Counted from the stretch's first letter, positions 13,201 to 33,807 are shown. The stretch: 64,000 nucleotides of DNA from Cheilinus undulatus (GCF_018320785.1 NC_054877.1:32758151-32822150), one strand, 5' to 3'. Program-made: numbers and translations. The notes: a model not told the origin generated them from the sequence alone.

Positions 13201-16200
13201 TGGTGGCTTCACCTGTGGTCATAACAGACAGCAACTTATACTCGTATATGGGTTGCACCGGTTTTTAGGTTGAACTCTACTTTTAAGATTTAAATTTTGG
13301 TATTAAAACTAAGTCTCATAGACCAGATTTTATGATGAACAGGTTTTAACCTGGATTGAGTTGTGTAACAGAGGCTGTTTGAATCCAATTAAACTGACTT
13401 TAAAGTGGGATCTACTGAACTAAACTGCAGATTTAATAAAGAGAAAGTGAACTAGAAAATTTAAAGCCATCGATTACCATTTCTATCCTGTGTTGCTGCT
13501 CATTAAGCTGTTGAGAGTGAGATTTTTTACACTTCTCCAAAGACTGCTGGTACTCTCGCTGCTTTTTGGTCATCAGGGACTGGTAATGCTGAAGGGTGCT
13601 GGTTTTCTCCTGTAATGAGGAAAAAAAATGAAATCAAAAAGATTCTAATTGTGAGGCTTCTCTTAGTGTTGCAAGCAGGTAGTAGTGATGTCAAGTCAAG
13701 TCAAAGTTTATTTATATAGCACAATTAACAAACAACCATAGTTGACCGAAGTGCTTTACAGGCTTTGACAAAACAGTAAAAGCACAATATAATAATAAAA
13801 ATGACTCACAAAAAACATAATGTCAATACAAAATAAAGAAAGAAAAAAGAGGGATATATAAAGGGCAACCTGAGTGGACGTGTATGGTACCTGCAGCTGA
13901 TTTTCCAGTTCAGTGTTGGTCAGTGCAGCCTGACTATAAGCTGAAGTTTTCTCCTGTAGCTGTTTCTCTAATGCAGCAGCACGAGCACTTTTTCTTTTTA
14001 ACTGAGATGACACAGATCATAAACATCAAAAACAAGTTTAAGAAACACTCTAATGCCCAAAACATTATGCATTCTGCATAAAATATAAACAACTAAAAAG
14101 CACAGTAAATAATCCACCTTTTATGTCAATAGAGAAACTCTGAAATGAAAAAAAAATAATTATATAAGCTGTGAAAGCTCTGAGGAAAAATGTGATTGCA
14201 GTGCATTAGATGGAAGAGAATATGGGTGCAGAGAATAAGAGTATCACCTCTTTCTCAGTGTCTGTGGCTTGGCTGACTTTGTCCAGCAGCTCAGTGTGGA
14301 GGCTCTGGTAGTGTGAGGCTCTCTGGGCCATGGAACTCTGCAGGCTGGAGATCTCCTCCTGGGCTCTGCTCAGACGCTCCTGAAGCCGCTCAACCAGGCC
14401 GCTCTGTTTGTTGCGCTCTGCTTCCATCGACTGCAGCACCCGCAGCAGCTGCTGATAACCTTCACCTGCAAGGAACAGGCAGCAAGTAAAGAACCAAAAG
14501 TAATACATGAGTAACCATGCTGCATAAAGCATTTTTTAGGTTTAAAGTACATTTTAAATGGGAGTCTGTAAATTTTCTTTTGTATTTCAGAAAACGGCTC
14601 ATATACACACATCAAGTCTGAAAATATTTGTTAATTCAGTCTCTTTCAACCATATTAAGTTTTGAATGGAATATTATTCTGTTCTGAGAAAATGAAAGAA
14701 AAGAAGTCAATAATACAAGAAACTACCAGAGATAAAAAAAAAAAATCTTTAGTTGTGTAATGTACAGGAAAGTCCAATCAAAAAATAGGGCATGCTTGCA
14801 TGAAATGAATAGATAACATGAGATGGAATGTTGTGATTTGTACTTGGGATTTTCCAGACTACCTGGTTTTAACTTCAGCAGGTGTGCACTTCCTGTGTAG
14901 TCTACTGGAGGTAACATGCAGGGCCTGATGCAAAGCGGCCCCACAGCAGCCTAAAATTACATAACATGTGTCGTCAGCAAATAAGTCATACCTTCCACAA
15001 ACATGAAGAATACAGCGACCTGTTTTGGGCAATCACAGTGGAACAAAACCCAGTTTTTGGGAAAACAAGTAAACTGTTCATATAACAATCCCTTAGGTTA
15101 AAAATTGTGGGATGCTTAAAAAAAATCATGTGATACAGAAACAAACACTGCAGTGTTGTTGTGTGTATGTATTCTTCACCTCTTTGAGGTGCAACAGGGT
15201 CAGTACTGTCTCCAGGCTGGCCAGCTCTGCCTGGCTCTGCTGAGCCTCTCTGTGACTCTGGGCCACACTCTGCTCCTGGCGTCGGGTCAGTGTCTGCAGC
15301 TCTTCCAGCTCTTTCTTCAGAGAGACAAGCTCCCTGCAATCTTCGCCCTTCTCCTTAAGCCTCCTCTCCAGTTGTAAGGCCTTTTGTCCAGCCTCCTCCA
15401 GCTGTGCCTGGAGGCCAGACCCCACAGACTCAGCCTGTGTCACTTCCTCCTTCAGTCGGCTAGGACAGAGGCACAAGATGAATAAGATGTTTTAACCAGC
15501 AAATTAAAACCACCTCTTCTGAATCTTCTCAGAAGTCTTAGTTTCTTCATTCAAAAAATACCAAAACTGCATATTGAAGCAAAAGTAGATGCTGCATTTC
15601 CAGGGGCTATCCATTAATAAATTCAAATTCAAAAAGGCAATAAATCTGAGGTGTCTACCTAAGAGTTTGGTTCTTTTCAGTGATTTCTCTCTCCAGCAGA
15701 TTACACTTCACTTCAAGCTCATTTTTTTCTCTGTCACACTCCATAAGACTCTCTTTTAGTTTGTGCTCACTCTCCGTCACCTTTAAGACATAAATAAAAC
15801 ACATTTTGGCTTTGATATGCAAGTAAATATCAAAATTAAAAAATATACTTCAATGATAAAACCATAAAATGTACCATCTTAAGTTTAATGGTGGTGGTGT
15901 CCTTATATCCTTTGAATGCTTCTTTGAGTTTCTCAGCATTCTGAAGTGCTTGGTTCCTTTGTTGCTCAGCTCTGTAAGTGATAAGGTTCAACAGAAGAGC
16001 TAAAATAATAACTCAATCATGTTATGATGTTCAACTGGGCGCTTAATAAATGTCTTTTTTTTTTTTTACTTCAACTTCAAATCCAACACTGAATTTAGTT
16101 TAATCAAAAAATGGAATGGTGTTTATGCTATAACCCAAAATACAAGCAGATCTGGTTTGTCTGCATTTGACAGATGGATTGAAACTGTGTGCTTTGTCAA

Positions 16201-19200
16201 AGCCAAAATAGATGCATCACCGTTTGCATAGTGCTGTCATATTGTCTTGCTCTTCTCTGAGTGTACCCAGCTCCTCCGTGAGATTTGCCACAACAATGTC
16301 GCTGTGAGCTGCTGCTTCCTGGTAACACTCAGCCCTCAGCTCTGCTGCCCTGGAAAACACAGACAAGGACACACTAGGGTTATCAGGGTGTTGAAGTCCA
16401 AGGAAAAAGGCAAATCATTAAAGAAGTTGTCCAAGCCTTTCTCATTAAGGACAATAGTGAATGTCTATAGACAATTCTACTTCAGCACATGATGTACTAT
16501 TCATCCTAATTTACTAAGCTGTGTCAAAATATGCATGCCATTACCACACAACAATGACATAGATAGAGGTATCAAAGCAAAGGGAAAAGTTGACGTCATG
16601 CGGTTACTTTAGATCTTTGGCTTGAGCCTCCAGCTCTGTTTGAAGTTGATGAATCTGCTCGCTCATGACTGCAATGCTGTTTTGAACCCTGGAGCCTCTG
16701 AGACCGGCCTTAAGACAGAAAAACACAAAAATGTTCTGTGTCACATTAAGTTTTCTGCTTATATAACAGCTTTTTATTATTACTCCCTTTTGTAGCTTGA
16801 CATTTTAGGGGATTTCTTTTTCATTTTCCACCATCAATAAAACTCTAAACATAGAACACAGATTTTGCACTGTACTCATTTGCAGCCTGCATAGATGAAG
16901 CACTGGTCGAAGTGTTAAAACAATTAAGCAGCTTTAAAATTTACCTGAGAGACTGATTAAAATACCTGTGACTTGAAGGAGGCCAATTCATTCTGCACAG
17001 CATCGAGGTCACTGATGAGCTGCTCATCCTGTAAGCTCAGACAGGCATTCTCTTGGCGCAGATAGCCCGGCTTCTTGCGAGCAGCAAAAGACTCCATCTT
17101 TGCACAGTCGGCTCTGACTGAGGACACAGGTGTAAGAAGGCTATGATAGAAGTGTATTCTGCCATGTACCCTTTGGTACATGATGTCATTTGATGACACT
17201 CAGGTACTGGAATGCTATAAAATATCAGGCATTAATATCTGCCAACAGTATATCTTACCTTCAGGTGTAGTAACATTTATGTTGAAACTCTCTGGTTATA
17301 CTTATGCTTATACCTGTTAAACTGCAGGCATTTAAATCAATTCAATATGAGGAGTTAACTAAAGTATATATGGGGTGAAAATATTCAATGTCTACAACTA
17401 TGCCTACTTTCTCTAACAGAAAACACTTCAGCATCCTTTTAAACTAACTGCATTTCTATCACCTCTTCATTGCTTACAATTAAATAAACCAGAGGAAATA
17501 CAATTGTTTTAACTTGACGTCCAACGGTGGTAATTTGAGAGGGGAAAATAAAAATGGATGAATCCACCACCCAATGTTTGTCAGAGATGAAAGAAGAATT
17601 AATTTAAAACATAAATAAATAACTGTAGAAAACATAAGAGAAATAGAAAGAAAAATTGAAAGTGACGGTGACCAACATTTTAAGGTGGGGGTCCTGACTC
17701 CTCAGGAGGTTGCATTTCAGTCCTTAAAATACACTTTGAAGCGTAAGGAATGATGACAAATTAAAAAAGACTTCAGCGGAAGGTCTGTTTCCCCAGCCTA
17801 AAACCTGTATTTACAGCTGATGTAGTCAGATTATATTATATAGAGGAAATATCAGTTGTAATTACTGGCAGAAATGTTCCTATCTGCCAATACAGATAAT
17901 TAGACATGAACATTGAATCCTGGTACCAGCATGGTACTGGTGCTAACACATCTGATATACTTTGCATGTTTGTTTCTGTTGAGGACACAATCACACTTAC
18001 ACATTTACTTTATAGTTTGCAACACAATATATGAATTATTTAACACAGTGACAGCTGTTTCATTTACTTAGGCTGTATGCTGTATTGGCATCTTTTTAGA
18101 TACTTCTTCCAAACATTTAACATACAAAGGCAGCTTCTGTTCACCCACTGACTTTTAACACACGCCTTTTTTCTCAAAAGTATTGATTGAGGCATGGTTT
18201 GGGCATCAGCACTGTTTAAAAAGTATCAATTTAGCACTGGTATTGGAAAGAACCCAAATAATACCAAACCCTATTGATAATTCACTTTATAAACTAATAC
18301 CTGTCAATATCATCGTGCATCTCAACTTTTGTGTTATGGACTTAAGGTTTAGGTCCAAAAAACAGCTAATTCGAGTGTCTACCATGAAGTGTCCAACATG
18401 CAAGCAAATCTACATTTTAATTTGGAGTAGAGGTCGACCGATTATTAAGACTGATACTTGGTATCAGGCTGATTATCAGTATCTACAAACAATTTCTTTT
18501 ACCAATAATGGATAAAATTGATTTTCAAAAGCTGCACTACTTTGGTTCCACTGAAAAGTGTGTCTTCCCTCCTGGCTTTGTTTTCACTCTCCACAGTCTC
18601 ACAATCGTCCTGTATACAACACAATCGGATCAGCTAGATGTCACCATAAGTACTTGCCAATCAACACTTAAGCCTGGGTACCACTTACACAGTGAGCATA
18701 TGGCATAACTTCCAGTTTTCTGCTCCTAATGTGTTGCTTTGTTCAGTTTCTCAAGTTGATCGCGTTAGGGTTAAATTGTCTACTTTCCTTTTTTTATTAT
18801 GCAAGTTTGCTTTTGCCACCTTAACTACATTTTAATAAATGTATATTGGCTCCAAATATTGGTTTTTCGGTTTCAAGAATGACTAATAATCAGTATTGGC
18901 CCTGAAAACCCAACATTGATCGACCAATATTGGTCGACCCCTAATTTGGATTACTTTTAGTAACACATCAAATCTCGTGTAAGAGAGTCTTGTTGTTCAA
19001 TACAATAAAAAAAGTTTTCTGTATCAGTATTGACTGAAAATAGTTTGGAAACAGCATAAATTCAATAACATGTCCCGTCATGTTAATAGAAAATAAATAT
19101 CGGTTATTAAAATTTGAAACATGGTCATCTATTCTTGAAGAACTTCTTAAATTTTACTGTATGATGTTTTTGGCATGGCAAGGTTTGGGAACCCCTTATG

Positions 19201-19697
19201 TACAGTTTATCTTACTGGCTGTCTCTAACAGCTATTACTTCATAAAACACAGAACTTGTTTCCTACCCTCAAGTTGCAGGAGGATGGGCTTGAACTTTCA
19301 GCAACAGCAGATCTCTCATGTGTCCCACTGAGAGGTCTGTCCTGACCAACACAGTCCGACTGAAGTGGAGGCTCATCTGGCTGTGAACGACTGTTAAAGA
19401 TGTACAGAGGGATGAGGGGTTTACTCAACCATATCTATTTAACAGGTGATGTTGTAGCCATTTACAGCTGGTACAGGCTGACTGCATGTCACATGGTTAG
19501 CTTACCTTAGTGTCTGTCTCAAACTGAGCTCCGTTGATGTAAGCAGACTTCTTAAACAGGCCACATCTTCAGTTTTTCTAATCCAACATTACACAAAATT
19601 CAATTCATGTTGATGTAAGTTTGTCTACTAACTTGTACGCTTTAAATGATCCGAACCATGTTTCCAGCTTCTGTAAATATTTAAAAAGAGAAAGCAT
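1270..19697 (-). CDS. ccdc18: Coiled-coil domain-containing protein 18 (26 exons read, 5' end unresolved)
   Basis: Orthologue of human CCDC18, a long coiled-coil protein reported at centriolar satellites; its molecular role is poorly known. Exons 5' to 3' (minus strand): 19697-19639 (tentative, start ATG 19697), 19577-19506, 19390-19267, 17117-16966, 16708-16608, 16349-16221, 15971-15875, 15780-15659, 15459-15180, 14950-14863, 14465-14248, 14001-13891, 13609-13478, 12813-12679, 12537-12460, 12331-12215, 11469-11302, 8538-8396, 7584-7421, 7311-7098, 6190-6091, 5946-5809, 5253-5125, 4911-4774, 3851-3408, 2022-1270. Almost the whole protein is Leu/Glu/Gln/Lys heptads. Diagnostic matches are LRQENACL near the N-terminus, RAEQQRNQALQNAEKL, and the C-terminal FNPLTYMLD and LTGMLRFVN blocks after a Ser/Pro-rich linker. 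Every junction is in phase except 19267 to 17117, where one exon of 3n+1 bases is probably missing. About 1,470 residues, against 1,454 in human. The exon at 5809 uses a weak donor (GTTGGG). Confidence 0.93.
2325..2955 (+). mobile_element. Tc1-like transposon remnant (copy A)
   Basis: Broken transposase-derived sequence in a ccdc18 intron. The plus-strand translation at 2362-2868 carries the C-terminal half of a Tc1/mariner DDE transposase: LWQQFGEGPFLFQHD with a catalytic-type Asp, then EELDW, and SPNLNPIKHLWDELERRL. In active relatives the motif reads NPIEHLW; here the Glu has become Lys, so the catalytic triad is broken. The N-terminal DNA-binding half and both terminal repeats are missing. 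A run of about 16 G follows at the 3' edge. It is the same family as the copy at 39572. Confidence 0.85.
8873..9331. mobile_element. Non-autonomous hAT-like element with 8-bp target duplication
   Basis: The left end reads TAGGGCTGAACGATTTGG and the right end ...CCCAGCCCTA, imperfect inverted repeats. The element is flanked by near-identical octamers, GCAATAAG (8865-8872) and GAAATAAG (9332-9339), matching the 8-bp duplication made by hAT transposases. There is no open frame of note inside. It lies in a ccdc18 intron. Superfamily call rests on terminus and duplication length. Confidence 0.78.
9436..10259 (-). mobile_element. Kolobok-like DNA transposon remnant
   Basis: Read on the minus strand, the region starts after TTAA (10256-10259) with AAAGAAGTTGGGTTTCTGTG and a stretch on AATGATTTGCAAATC. 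A decayed coding part follows with text such as ATCAGGGAATCTGGAGAAAT and CACTGCATTAAAAACGGGCC. This wording is that of a very common fish transposon that I recall as Kolobok, which also targets TTAA. Every frame is broken by stops. The left boundary is uncertain. It sits in the same large ccdc18 intron as the hAT element. Confidence 0.55.
11100..11180. repeat. Fragment of a hAT-like terminus (TAGGGCTGTAAGCATTAAT)
   Basis: The string TAGGGCTGTAAGCATTAAT near 11096 resembles the outer end of fish hAT-type elements starting TAGGGCTG. I could not find a matching inverted end or target duplication, so this is at most a truncated copy. Confidence 0.35.
11621..11656. repeat. (TATC)n microsatellite
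   Basis: TATC repeats interrupted once by CTACTG, in a ccdc18 intron. A candidate length polymorphism. Confidence 0.9.
13694..13762. repeat. Dispersed fish repeat (TTTATTTATATAGCAC type)
   Basis: The motif AAGTTTATTTATATAGCAC, followed about 35 bases later by CGAAGTGCTTTACAG, is a wording I recognise as widely scattered in teleost genomes. I cannot assign it to a named family. It lies in a ccdc18 intron. Confidence 0.45.
18428..18943. mobile_element. Non-autonomous hAT-like element (TAGAGGTCGACC ends)
   Basis: The left end TAGAGGTCGACCGATTATTA and the inverted right end (minus strand TAGGGGTCGACCAATATTGG) form imperfect terminal repeats. The element is bordered by ATTTGGAG (18420-18427) and ATTTGGAT (18944-18951), an 8-bp duplication with one mismatch. 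No transposase is visible. It lies between the 5' exons of ccdc18, in the interval where one exon is probably unread. Confidence 0.85.
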
Positions 19698-20019
19698 CGA
19701 CAAAATAATGGTCGGTATACCTCTAACTTTTATACAATCTTCGTACTAGCAAACTAGCTTGCATAGCTACTCTCGCTAAAGGTAAACAAAGATGCTCGTT
19801 GCTCAAACAGGTGGCTAACTTGTACACGTTGAGATACTTGACTTTTGAGAAATTTCAATAACCTAAGAGACAATATGTACGTTTTAAATTGCACATTCTG
19901 TCGTCCGGTTACATCAAATGCTTACAAAGTGTATTTGGTACTCCCAGTCGAACACTTTTCAGATTAACCAGAGTAGCTGTAGTAAAGTGAGGGCAGCCAA
20001 ACGGTTTGTATTTTTCAGT

Positions 20020-20054
20020 CCCGCCCACTTTCCAATAACACGTTATCTGATTGG
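20020..20054 (-). promoter_or_regulatory. ccdc18: Candidate ccdc18 promoter elements: GC box and two CCAAT boxes
   Basis: CCCGCCC (20020-20026), CCAAT (20032-20036) and an inverted CCAAT (ATTGG, 20050-20054) cluster about 330-360 bases upstream of the tentative ccdc18 start. A pair of closely spaced CCAAT boxes with a GC box is a common NF-Y/Sp arrangement in TATA-less vertebrate promoters. No TATA box is evident. The transcription start is not known, so the assignment is inference. Confidence 0.45.
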
Positions 20055-20228
20055 TTACGACGAAGCTGCTGGTAACTGGTTAGTAAATATGGCCGTCAAT
20101 TACAGTAGCCGCGAACAGTGGCGCGAACACTGGAGCTGTCAAAATTTCAACGGTTGCAATGTCATAAACTGATAAACTTTTATTAGTCTTAAGGTAAATA
20201 AAAGCAAGAGCAGTTCAAAATATGGGGG

Positions 20229-20234
20229 TTTATT
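20229..20234 (-). terminator. mtf2: Candidate mtf2 distal polyadenylation signal
   Basis: AATAAA on the minus strand. If used, the mtf2 3' UTR would be about 2.6 kb (22875 down to about 20210) and would end just short of the ccdc18 promoter. Other AATAAA sites, such as the one at 21012-21017, could be used instead. No other gene is seen between 20.2 and 22.87 kb apart from a purine-rich simple repeat near 22430-22460. Confidence 0.5.
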
Positions 20235-22875
20235 CATCTTTTAACTAAACAGGTTCAGAAGTAACACGTCAACCTATATCATGATATATATATAAACGTA
20301 ATAAGAATCTTAAAGAGACAAAGCAGACGTTAAATGTATGTTCTTTGGCTACAGAAGCCTGCTGAAAGCCAGTGGTAACAGCATGTAGGCTGACCCTGGC
20401 TGAACAGAAAAGAGAAGCTATATCCATACAAAGAAGAGGTATCAATGTCAAAAAAGTCTGTCTTTTTGAACAGAATGAGAAACAACCCATAACAAGAGAG
20501 CCGTACAAACTGAACATTTACCTCTTGGTAGTTACATACAGCATATTAGTTTTCCAGTGGTCCTTTTCTGACTCAGTTTGAACAAGCAAGTGTAGCGATA
20601 AAAATAAACTACAATTTTGCTCATAGAAAAAAAGCATGCATACATATGGGCAAAGCAATATGAAAAAATGCAGCATATTACATAAAATACTGACTGACAA
20701 CACTGAGAGAATAACTTAAACAAAACTTCCTGTCAAGCTGCATGTCTGGCATTTATGATACAGTGAAGTTTTTGGGCGTATCCTGAGTGTATACACTACA
20801 TGACTGTAAAAGAAAAATGAATTGCTGTTTGTCCATCTATCATATACAAAAAAGAAAAAAACTGAGCTCCATTGTCACAAAAATGCTGGAACTCCCATGT
20901 GGTCAACTTATGACTAAGTATGATCCTGCTTGATTTACTTGCATAGGCAGCCATAAAAAAACTTAACACATGGTATAAAAAATGGGTATATAACATTCAT
21001 AATATCAACACTTTATTTGAAGAATTTCTATCAGATAACGGTAACACTAAATAGGTCCTTAAAGAATTCAAAGGCTAACAATCATGTTGTTTCAAACCAC
21101 AATGTTGGGACATTTTCTCTTGAGGTTAGGCTTCTGAACATTTCATGTATACAATGAAATAGTGCTTTTGGAAAAACATGTTTCCCAAAAACATACATTT
21201 TTACTGAATCACGACCAAACCGAAAAAGTATTTGAAAAAGAACTTTATCTTTGATGAAACTGCCATCATGCCTGAACTGAAACACTCAAATCATTAGTTT
21301 AAAAATGAGATGACAGCCTGAAGGATTTCTGATATGTGCAAGCAATTCTTAAAAAAAAAAACAAGAAAGTTGGGGACATCTGCCTAGTTGAGCAGAAAAA
21401 GGCATATGAGAAAGTAGATAAGAGAAAAAGGGTAATTATAAATGTAGTACAATTCTATATAAAACAAACATTTGCAGCAGCACATCTTGTTTCTAGTTCC
21501 TCCTGAACTGCTCACAAATGAGCACACTTTTCAAAAAACTGATGGATTAACCTGCCCAAGGCAACAAGAGGTTTGGATTGGAGGAGGAGGGGATGCAGTC
21601 ATTAAAGGACACATCTGCTAATGAAGATAATGAAGAAAATGAAATTAAACCAAAACACATGTAATTGTTCAATGGATGATTTGAAATTGCCCCTTTTTCT
21701 CTTATCCTCCATCATTCAAACATTTAATGCCTGACCAACTACATTCTTCAGAAGAACAGTTTCTTAAACAGTCTGGAAACAAAAAAAGCACATCACTGGA
21801 TTTAAAATAAAGCACAAGAACAAGTCACTGAAAGCCTCTGGGTGCAGTGCAGTGATCAATTATTTGCTTTAAAAAAAAAGGAGATTCTGCAAACAACCAA
21901 AGCACATTCTGAGTTAGAATCAGAAATACTGACATACAACATAATGACAGTGACTGGTCTTTATAAATGAATGCCATCTTTAAACATAATGAAAAAGACA
22001 TTTTTACACAAGTTATAGTCACTTGAACTGCACTGACCTAAAGCCGAGCATATACTGTGTGAATTTCACCTGATTCAGACACAGATTTTGAGTCAGCACC
22101 ACTCGCTTTGAAGTTGTGCTGACTTCGTTGAACTGCTGTTGTCAAGCAGTATATTCGGGAATAAGACGGCCAACAATGACCTGATTACAATCCAACCAGC
22201 TGCTCCCAACTGGTCAAATGGATTTCTGACGTGTTTGATATTTTAGTTGTATGACTCCACACACTCCCACAGTGAGAGCAGCACCCCAAGCAGAATCCTA
22301 AACTTTGAGGCTTTTTCCTCATGGCTTTTTTGAGGCTTCATCCAACTGGTGGTCCACAGGTGGGAAATATGCCTACCTGTGGACCTCCAGCTAACACAGA
22401 TGGGGGATGCTGCTTGTGTGTGTAATAAAGAGACAGAGAGAAAGAGAGAGACAGAGAGAGGGTGCAAGAGGATATGACTCAATAAGGCTTCAACCTCAGT
22501 AGGCTAGGTCAGACTTTTTTAAAGGAAACTCCACAGATTTCTGTCACAGTCTGTCCTGACTTCACTCGGACAGTGAGCTCTCAGGTGGTGCATGACCATC
22601 TGACTATAATGTGGGCACATAAATCATGAACAGTTGTCATGCATTGTAAGGGATTCAGTCACAGACTTTATAACATGACTGTTAGAGAGTCAGCTTGAAA
22701 TCGCACAGAGTATGCCCGACTTCACAGGCTTTACAGTGAGAGTATCAGGCTGAAGTAGCGCCTGTCTAAACTAAACACAGGCATATCAGCTAATGCTCTC
22801 AATGTATGCTGTGTAATGTCTTCAGCACAACCGTAAACCTCCTTCAGCCACAAGTAGGATGTGATGTTGACCAGT

Positions 22876-31281
<8,406 letters not shown>

Positions 31282-31450
31282 TCGGTCACCTCCGCTTCAA
31301 CAAAAGACTCGTACGATAAAAACAAGAGTTTGTGAGTGTCCCGTGGTATCCCGGTCCTTGTGTGGTTGCGTCCACTTCAAAGTGTATCGCTAAAACTTGT
31401 GGGGCTCGTGCCTTTCTCAGAAAATAACAAACGGTTCATTTTCCCCCAAC

Positions 31451-31503
31451 ACGTTCGCCATTTTGGTTTCCCGCTGATGATCGGGGAGTGCATTATGGGA
31501 AGC
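31451..31503 (-). promoter_or_regulatory. mtf2: mtf2 core promoter region with YY1-like and ZNF143-like sites
   Basis: On the minus strand, upstream of the mtf2 start, TTCCCATAATGCACTCC (about 31487-31503) fits most of the ZNF143/THAP11 consensus. AAAATGGCGAA (about 31454-31464) fits the YY1 core AANATGGCG. The surrounding 31.2-31.5 kb is richer in C, G and CpG than its neighbourhood and no TATA box is seen, as expected of a housekeeping chromatin gene. Motif reading only; no transcription data. Confidence 0.5.
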
Positions 31504-32203
31504 GCTTAAACGCCTTCTGCTGGTTGTTGTCGCAGCTACGTTCATCTTTTTTTCAAACATTTGAAATTGTAGGCAGGGCATTAACTAAGCAGACCATATC
31601 CGCCCCTTAAAGTAGTATGCTGAACTGTACTTACATTGTCAAACATGCCATAATGGCACAGCATAATTCAGCGGGTTTTTTTTCAGTTAGTGTGGGTAAA
31701 AATAAGTAAAAACCTACGTTACTGGAATTACTAAATAACCGACAGATATTACAGTGAACAAAGATTTCATCATTCAAAATATTCTAACTTTAGCGGAGGT
31801 ATTCTTCGAATAGCATAACAAAGTATAAGCCAGTGGCGGTTTTTTCATCATCAGGTGATGTTGACAGGTCAGTTTTAATTTGGATGTTATGACCGGGAGT
31901 GCTGCTGAGTTTCGAATTGGAGACTTTTATTTTTTAAGAGATGTGCAGAGGAAACTTAACAGTTAAGGATTGTATGCACTTCACGGAAGTGCGTATCACT
32001 GTGTAGCACAATATACGAGATTTTTAAACATTTGTCCCTCATTTGGTAGGAGGTTGATCAGTGTTGTTATATGAACAGAAGTCTAGTTAAGAAATTCCAT
32101 GTGATGTAGATGTTTGGCACGGTAGTCAGGTCTGCCCAGAGGAGTGGCCGGGCCCCTGAAAGAGCCACTAAATTGGCCCCTCCCCAGATGGCATTTATGA
32201 ATA

Positions 32204-33807
32204 AACTTAGCACAAGAAGTAAGGAAATTTGTGTTTGGTAGATTACTCCTTTGGTGTAACAATTTTTCATAGCAATAAATCTTATACCGTTGGAAAGCCT
32301 GTTTATTACCCTTTTAAATGGTGCCACATTTGTAAGGAACATACATTTGTGGGATGAGCAGCAGAGCTGAGTATGTGGGTTGCGCCCATGAAAAATTTGC
32401 CATATCTTCTCTGCCAATGCCGAACAGCTTATTCTGCCATTGACTCTTGTTTGGTGTTTGGTGGATTGAATGATTGAAGTTTGAAGAAACAAGACATATT
32501 GGCAATTTAACAATTTATTCATTTGACAAACAGGAGCCTCAGCAGCGTGTGGAAGAAATATACACAGCCACAACAGCCTGGCACCTCCTCCTCATGCTGG
32601 TCACCAGCCTGGTCACACACTGCTGTGGGATGGCATCCCATTCTTCAACCAGCATTTGTTGCAAGTTAGCCAACATGGTTGTGTTGGTCACTCTGGCACG
32701 AACAGCATGCCCAAGCTGATTCCACAAGTGTTCAATGGGGTTGATGTCAGGACTGCTGGCAGGCTATTCCATCCTCTCCACTCCTAAATTCTGGAGGTAG
32801 TCTCTGATAAACCCTGCTCTGTAGGGACAAGCGTTGTCATCTTGGAGGATAGTTTGGTCCCAGACTGTGGAGATATGGGATTGCCACTGGTTGCAGAATC
32901 TCATCTCAATATCTCTCTGCACTGAGATTGCCTCCAGTGATGACAAGCCTTGTTTTTCCAGTGAGGGAGACGCTGCCCCACACTATCACACTGCCTCCAC
33001 CAAAAGATGTTACTCTATCGGTGAAGCAATCAGCATAGTGTTCTCCACATCTTCTCCACACTTTGAACTTATGATCAAATTGGCAGAATCTGGACTCATT
33101 GCTGAACATAACGTTCCTCCACATGTTCAGGTCCCAGTGCACATGTTGCCGACACCAGCGCAAATGGGCCTGACGGTGAAGGGCAGTCATGGCAGGCCTC
33201 CTAGCAGCCCTAGACCGGAAATTGGCTGCGTGCAGTCTGTTCCGGGTTGTCTGGGCAGGGAGCCGTCAGCCATATCGTCCTGCAAACCTTGACTGCAAAT
33301 CTGTAGAAGACAGCCTACAGTACAGGATGTCTCTGACATCCCCTGTTATATGGAACTTGGCCTTCAGTTTGGAGATGGTACTAGGGCTCACTCCAAACAA
33401 TGCCGTAACTTGGTTTTGTGGAACACCTGCTTAAAGTTGCCCTATCGCACGGGCCCTATCCAGAGCAGTCAAACATGGCATGCCGTTTCTTGGAGCAGAC
33501 ACCTACTGACCACTGTAGCAGGGCCCATGCTCACCTAGGGGTACCAGAAGCTCAAAATGAGTTAATAGCAACAGCAAAATATGCTGTTCGGCATTGGCAG
33601 AGAAGATTTGGCAAATTTTTCATGGGCGCAACCCACATACTCAACTCTGCTGCTCATCCCACAAATGAATGTTCCTTACAAATGTGGCACCATTTAAGAG
33701 GGTAATAAACAGGCTTTCAAATGGTATAAGATTTATTGCCAAGAAGCATTGTTACAACCAAGAAATACTCAACCAAACTCAAATTTCCTTACTTTTTGTG
33801 TTAAGTT
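32204..33807 (-). mobile_element. Complete but inactive Tc1-like transposon with long terminal inverted repeats
   Basis: Both ends are readable. The left arm starts AACTTAGCACAAGAAGTAAG and the right arm, inverted, AACTTAACACAAAAAGTAAG; the similarity runs about 240 bases inward (32204-32445 against 33570-33807). TA stands outside each end (32202-32203 and 33808-33809), the Tc1/mariner target. The minus strand between encodes a decayed transposase: a helix-turn-helix-like part, MFSNESRF (Asp of the usual FSDESRF replaced by Asn), QDDNACPYRA, and DINPIEHLWNQLG. Stops and frame shifts break it, so it cannot make active enzyme. It lies in the divergent intergenic region between mtf2 and dipk1a. 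Confidence 0.9.

Noticed and set aside
17221..17345. Candidate missing ccdc18 exon, minus strand 17332-17278 (acceptor TTTAACAG, donor GAAG/GTAAGA; 55 bases)
   Set aside because: The length 3n+1 fits the missing exon, but the required reading phase meets a stop at the second codon, and the other phases also contain stops.
18183..18515. 110-codon plus-strand open frame
   Set aside because: Overlaps the hAT-like element end; no recognisable protein, no codon bias, lies in a ccdc18 intron.
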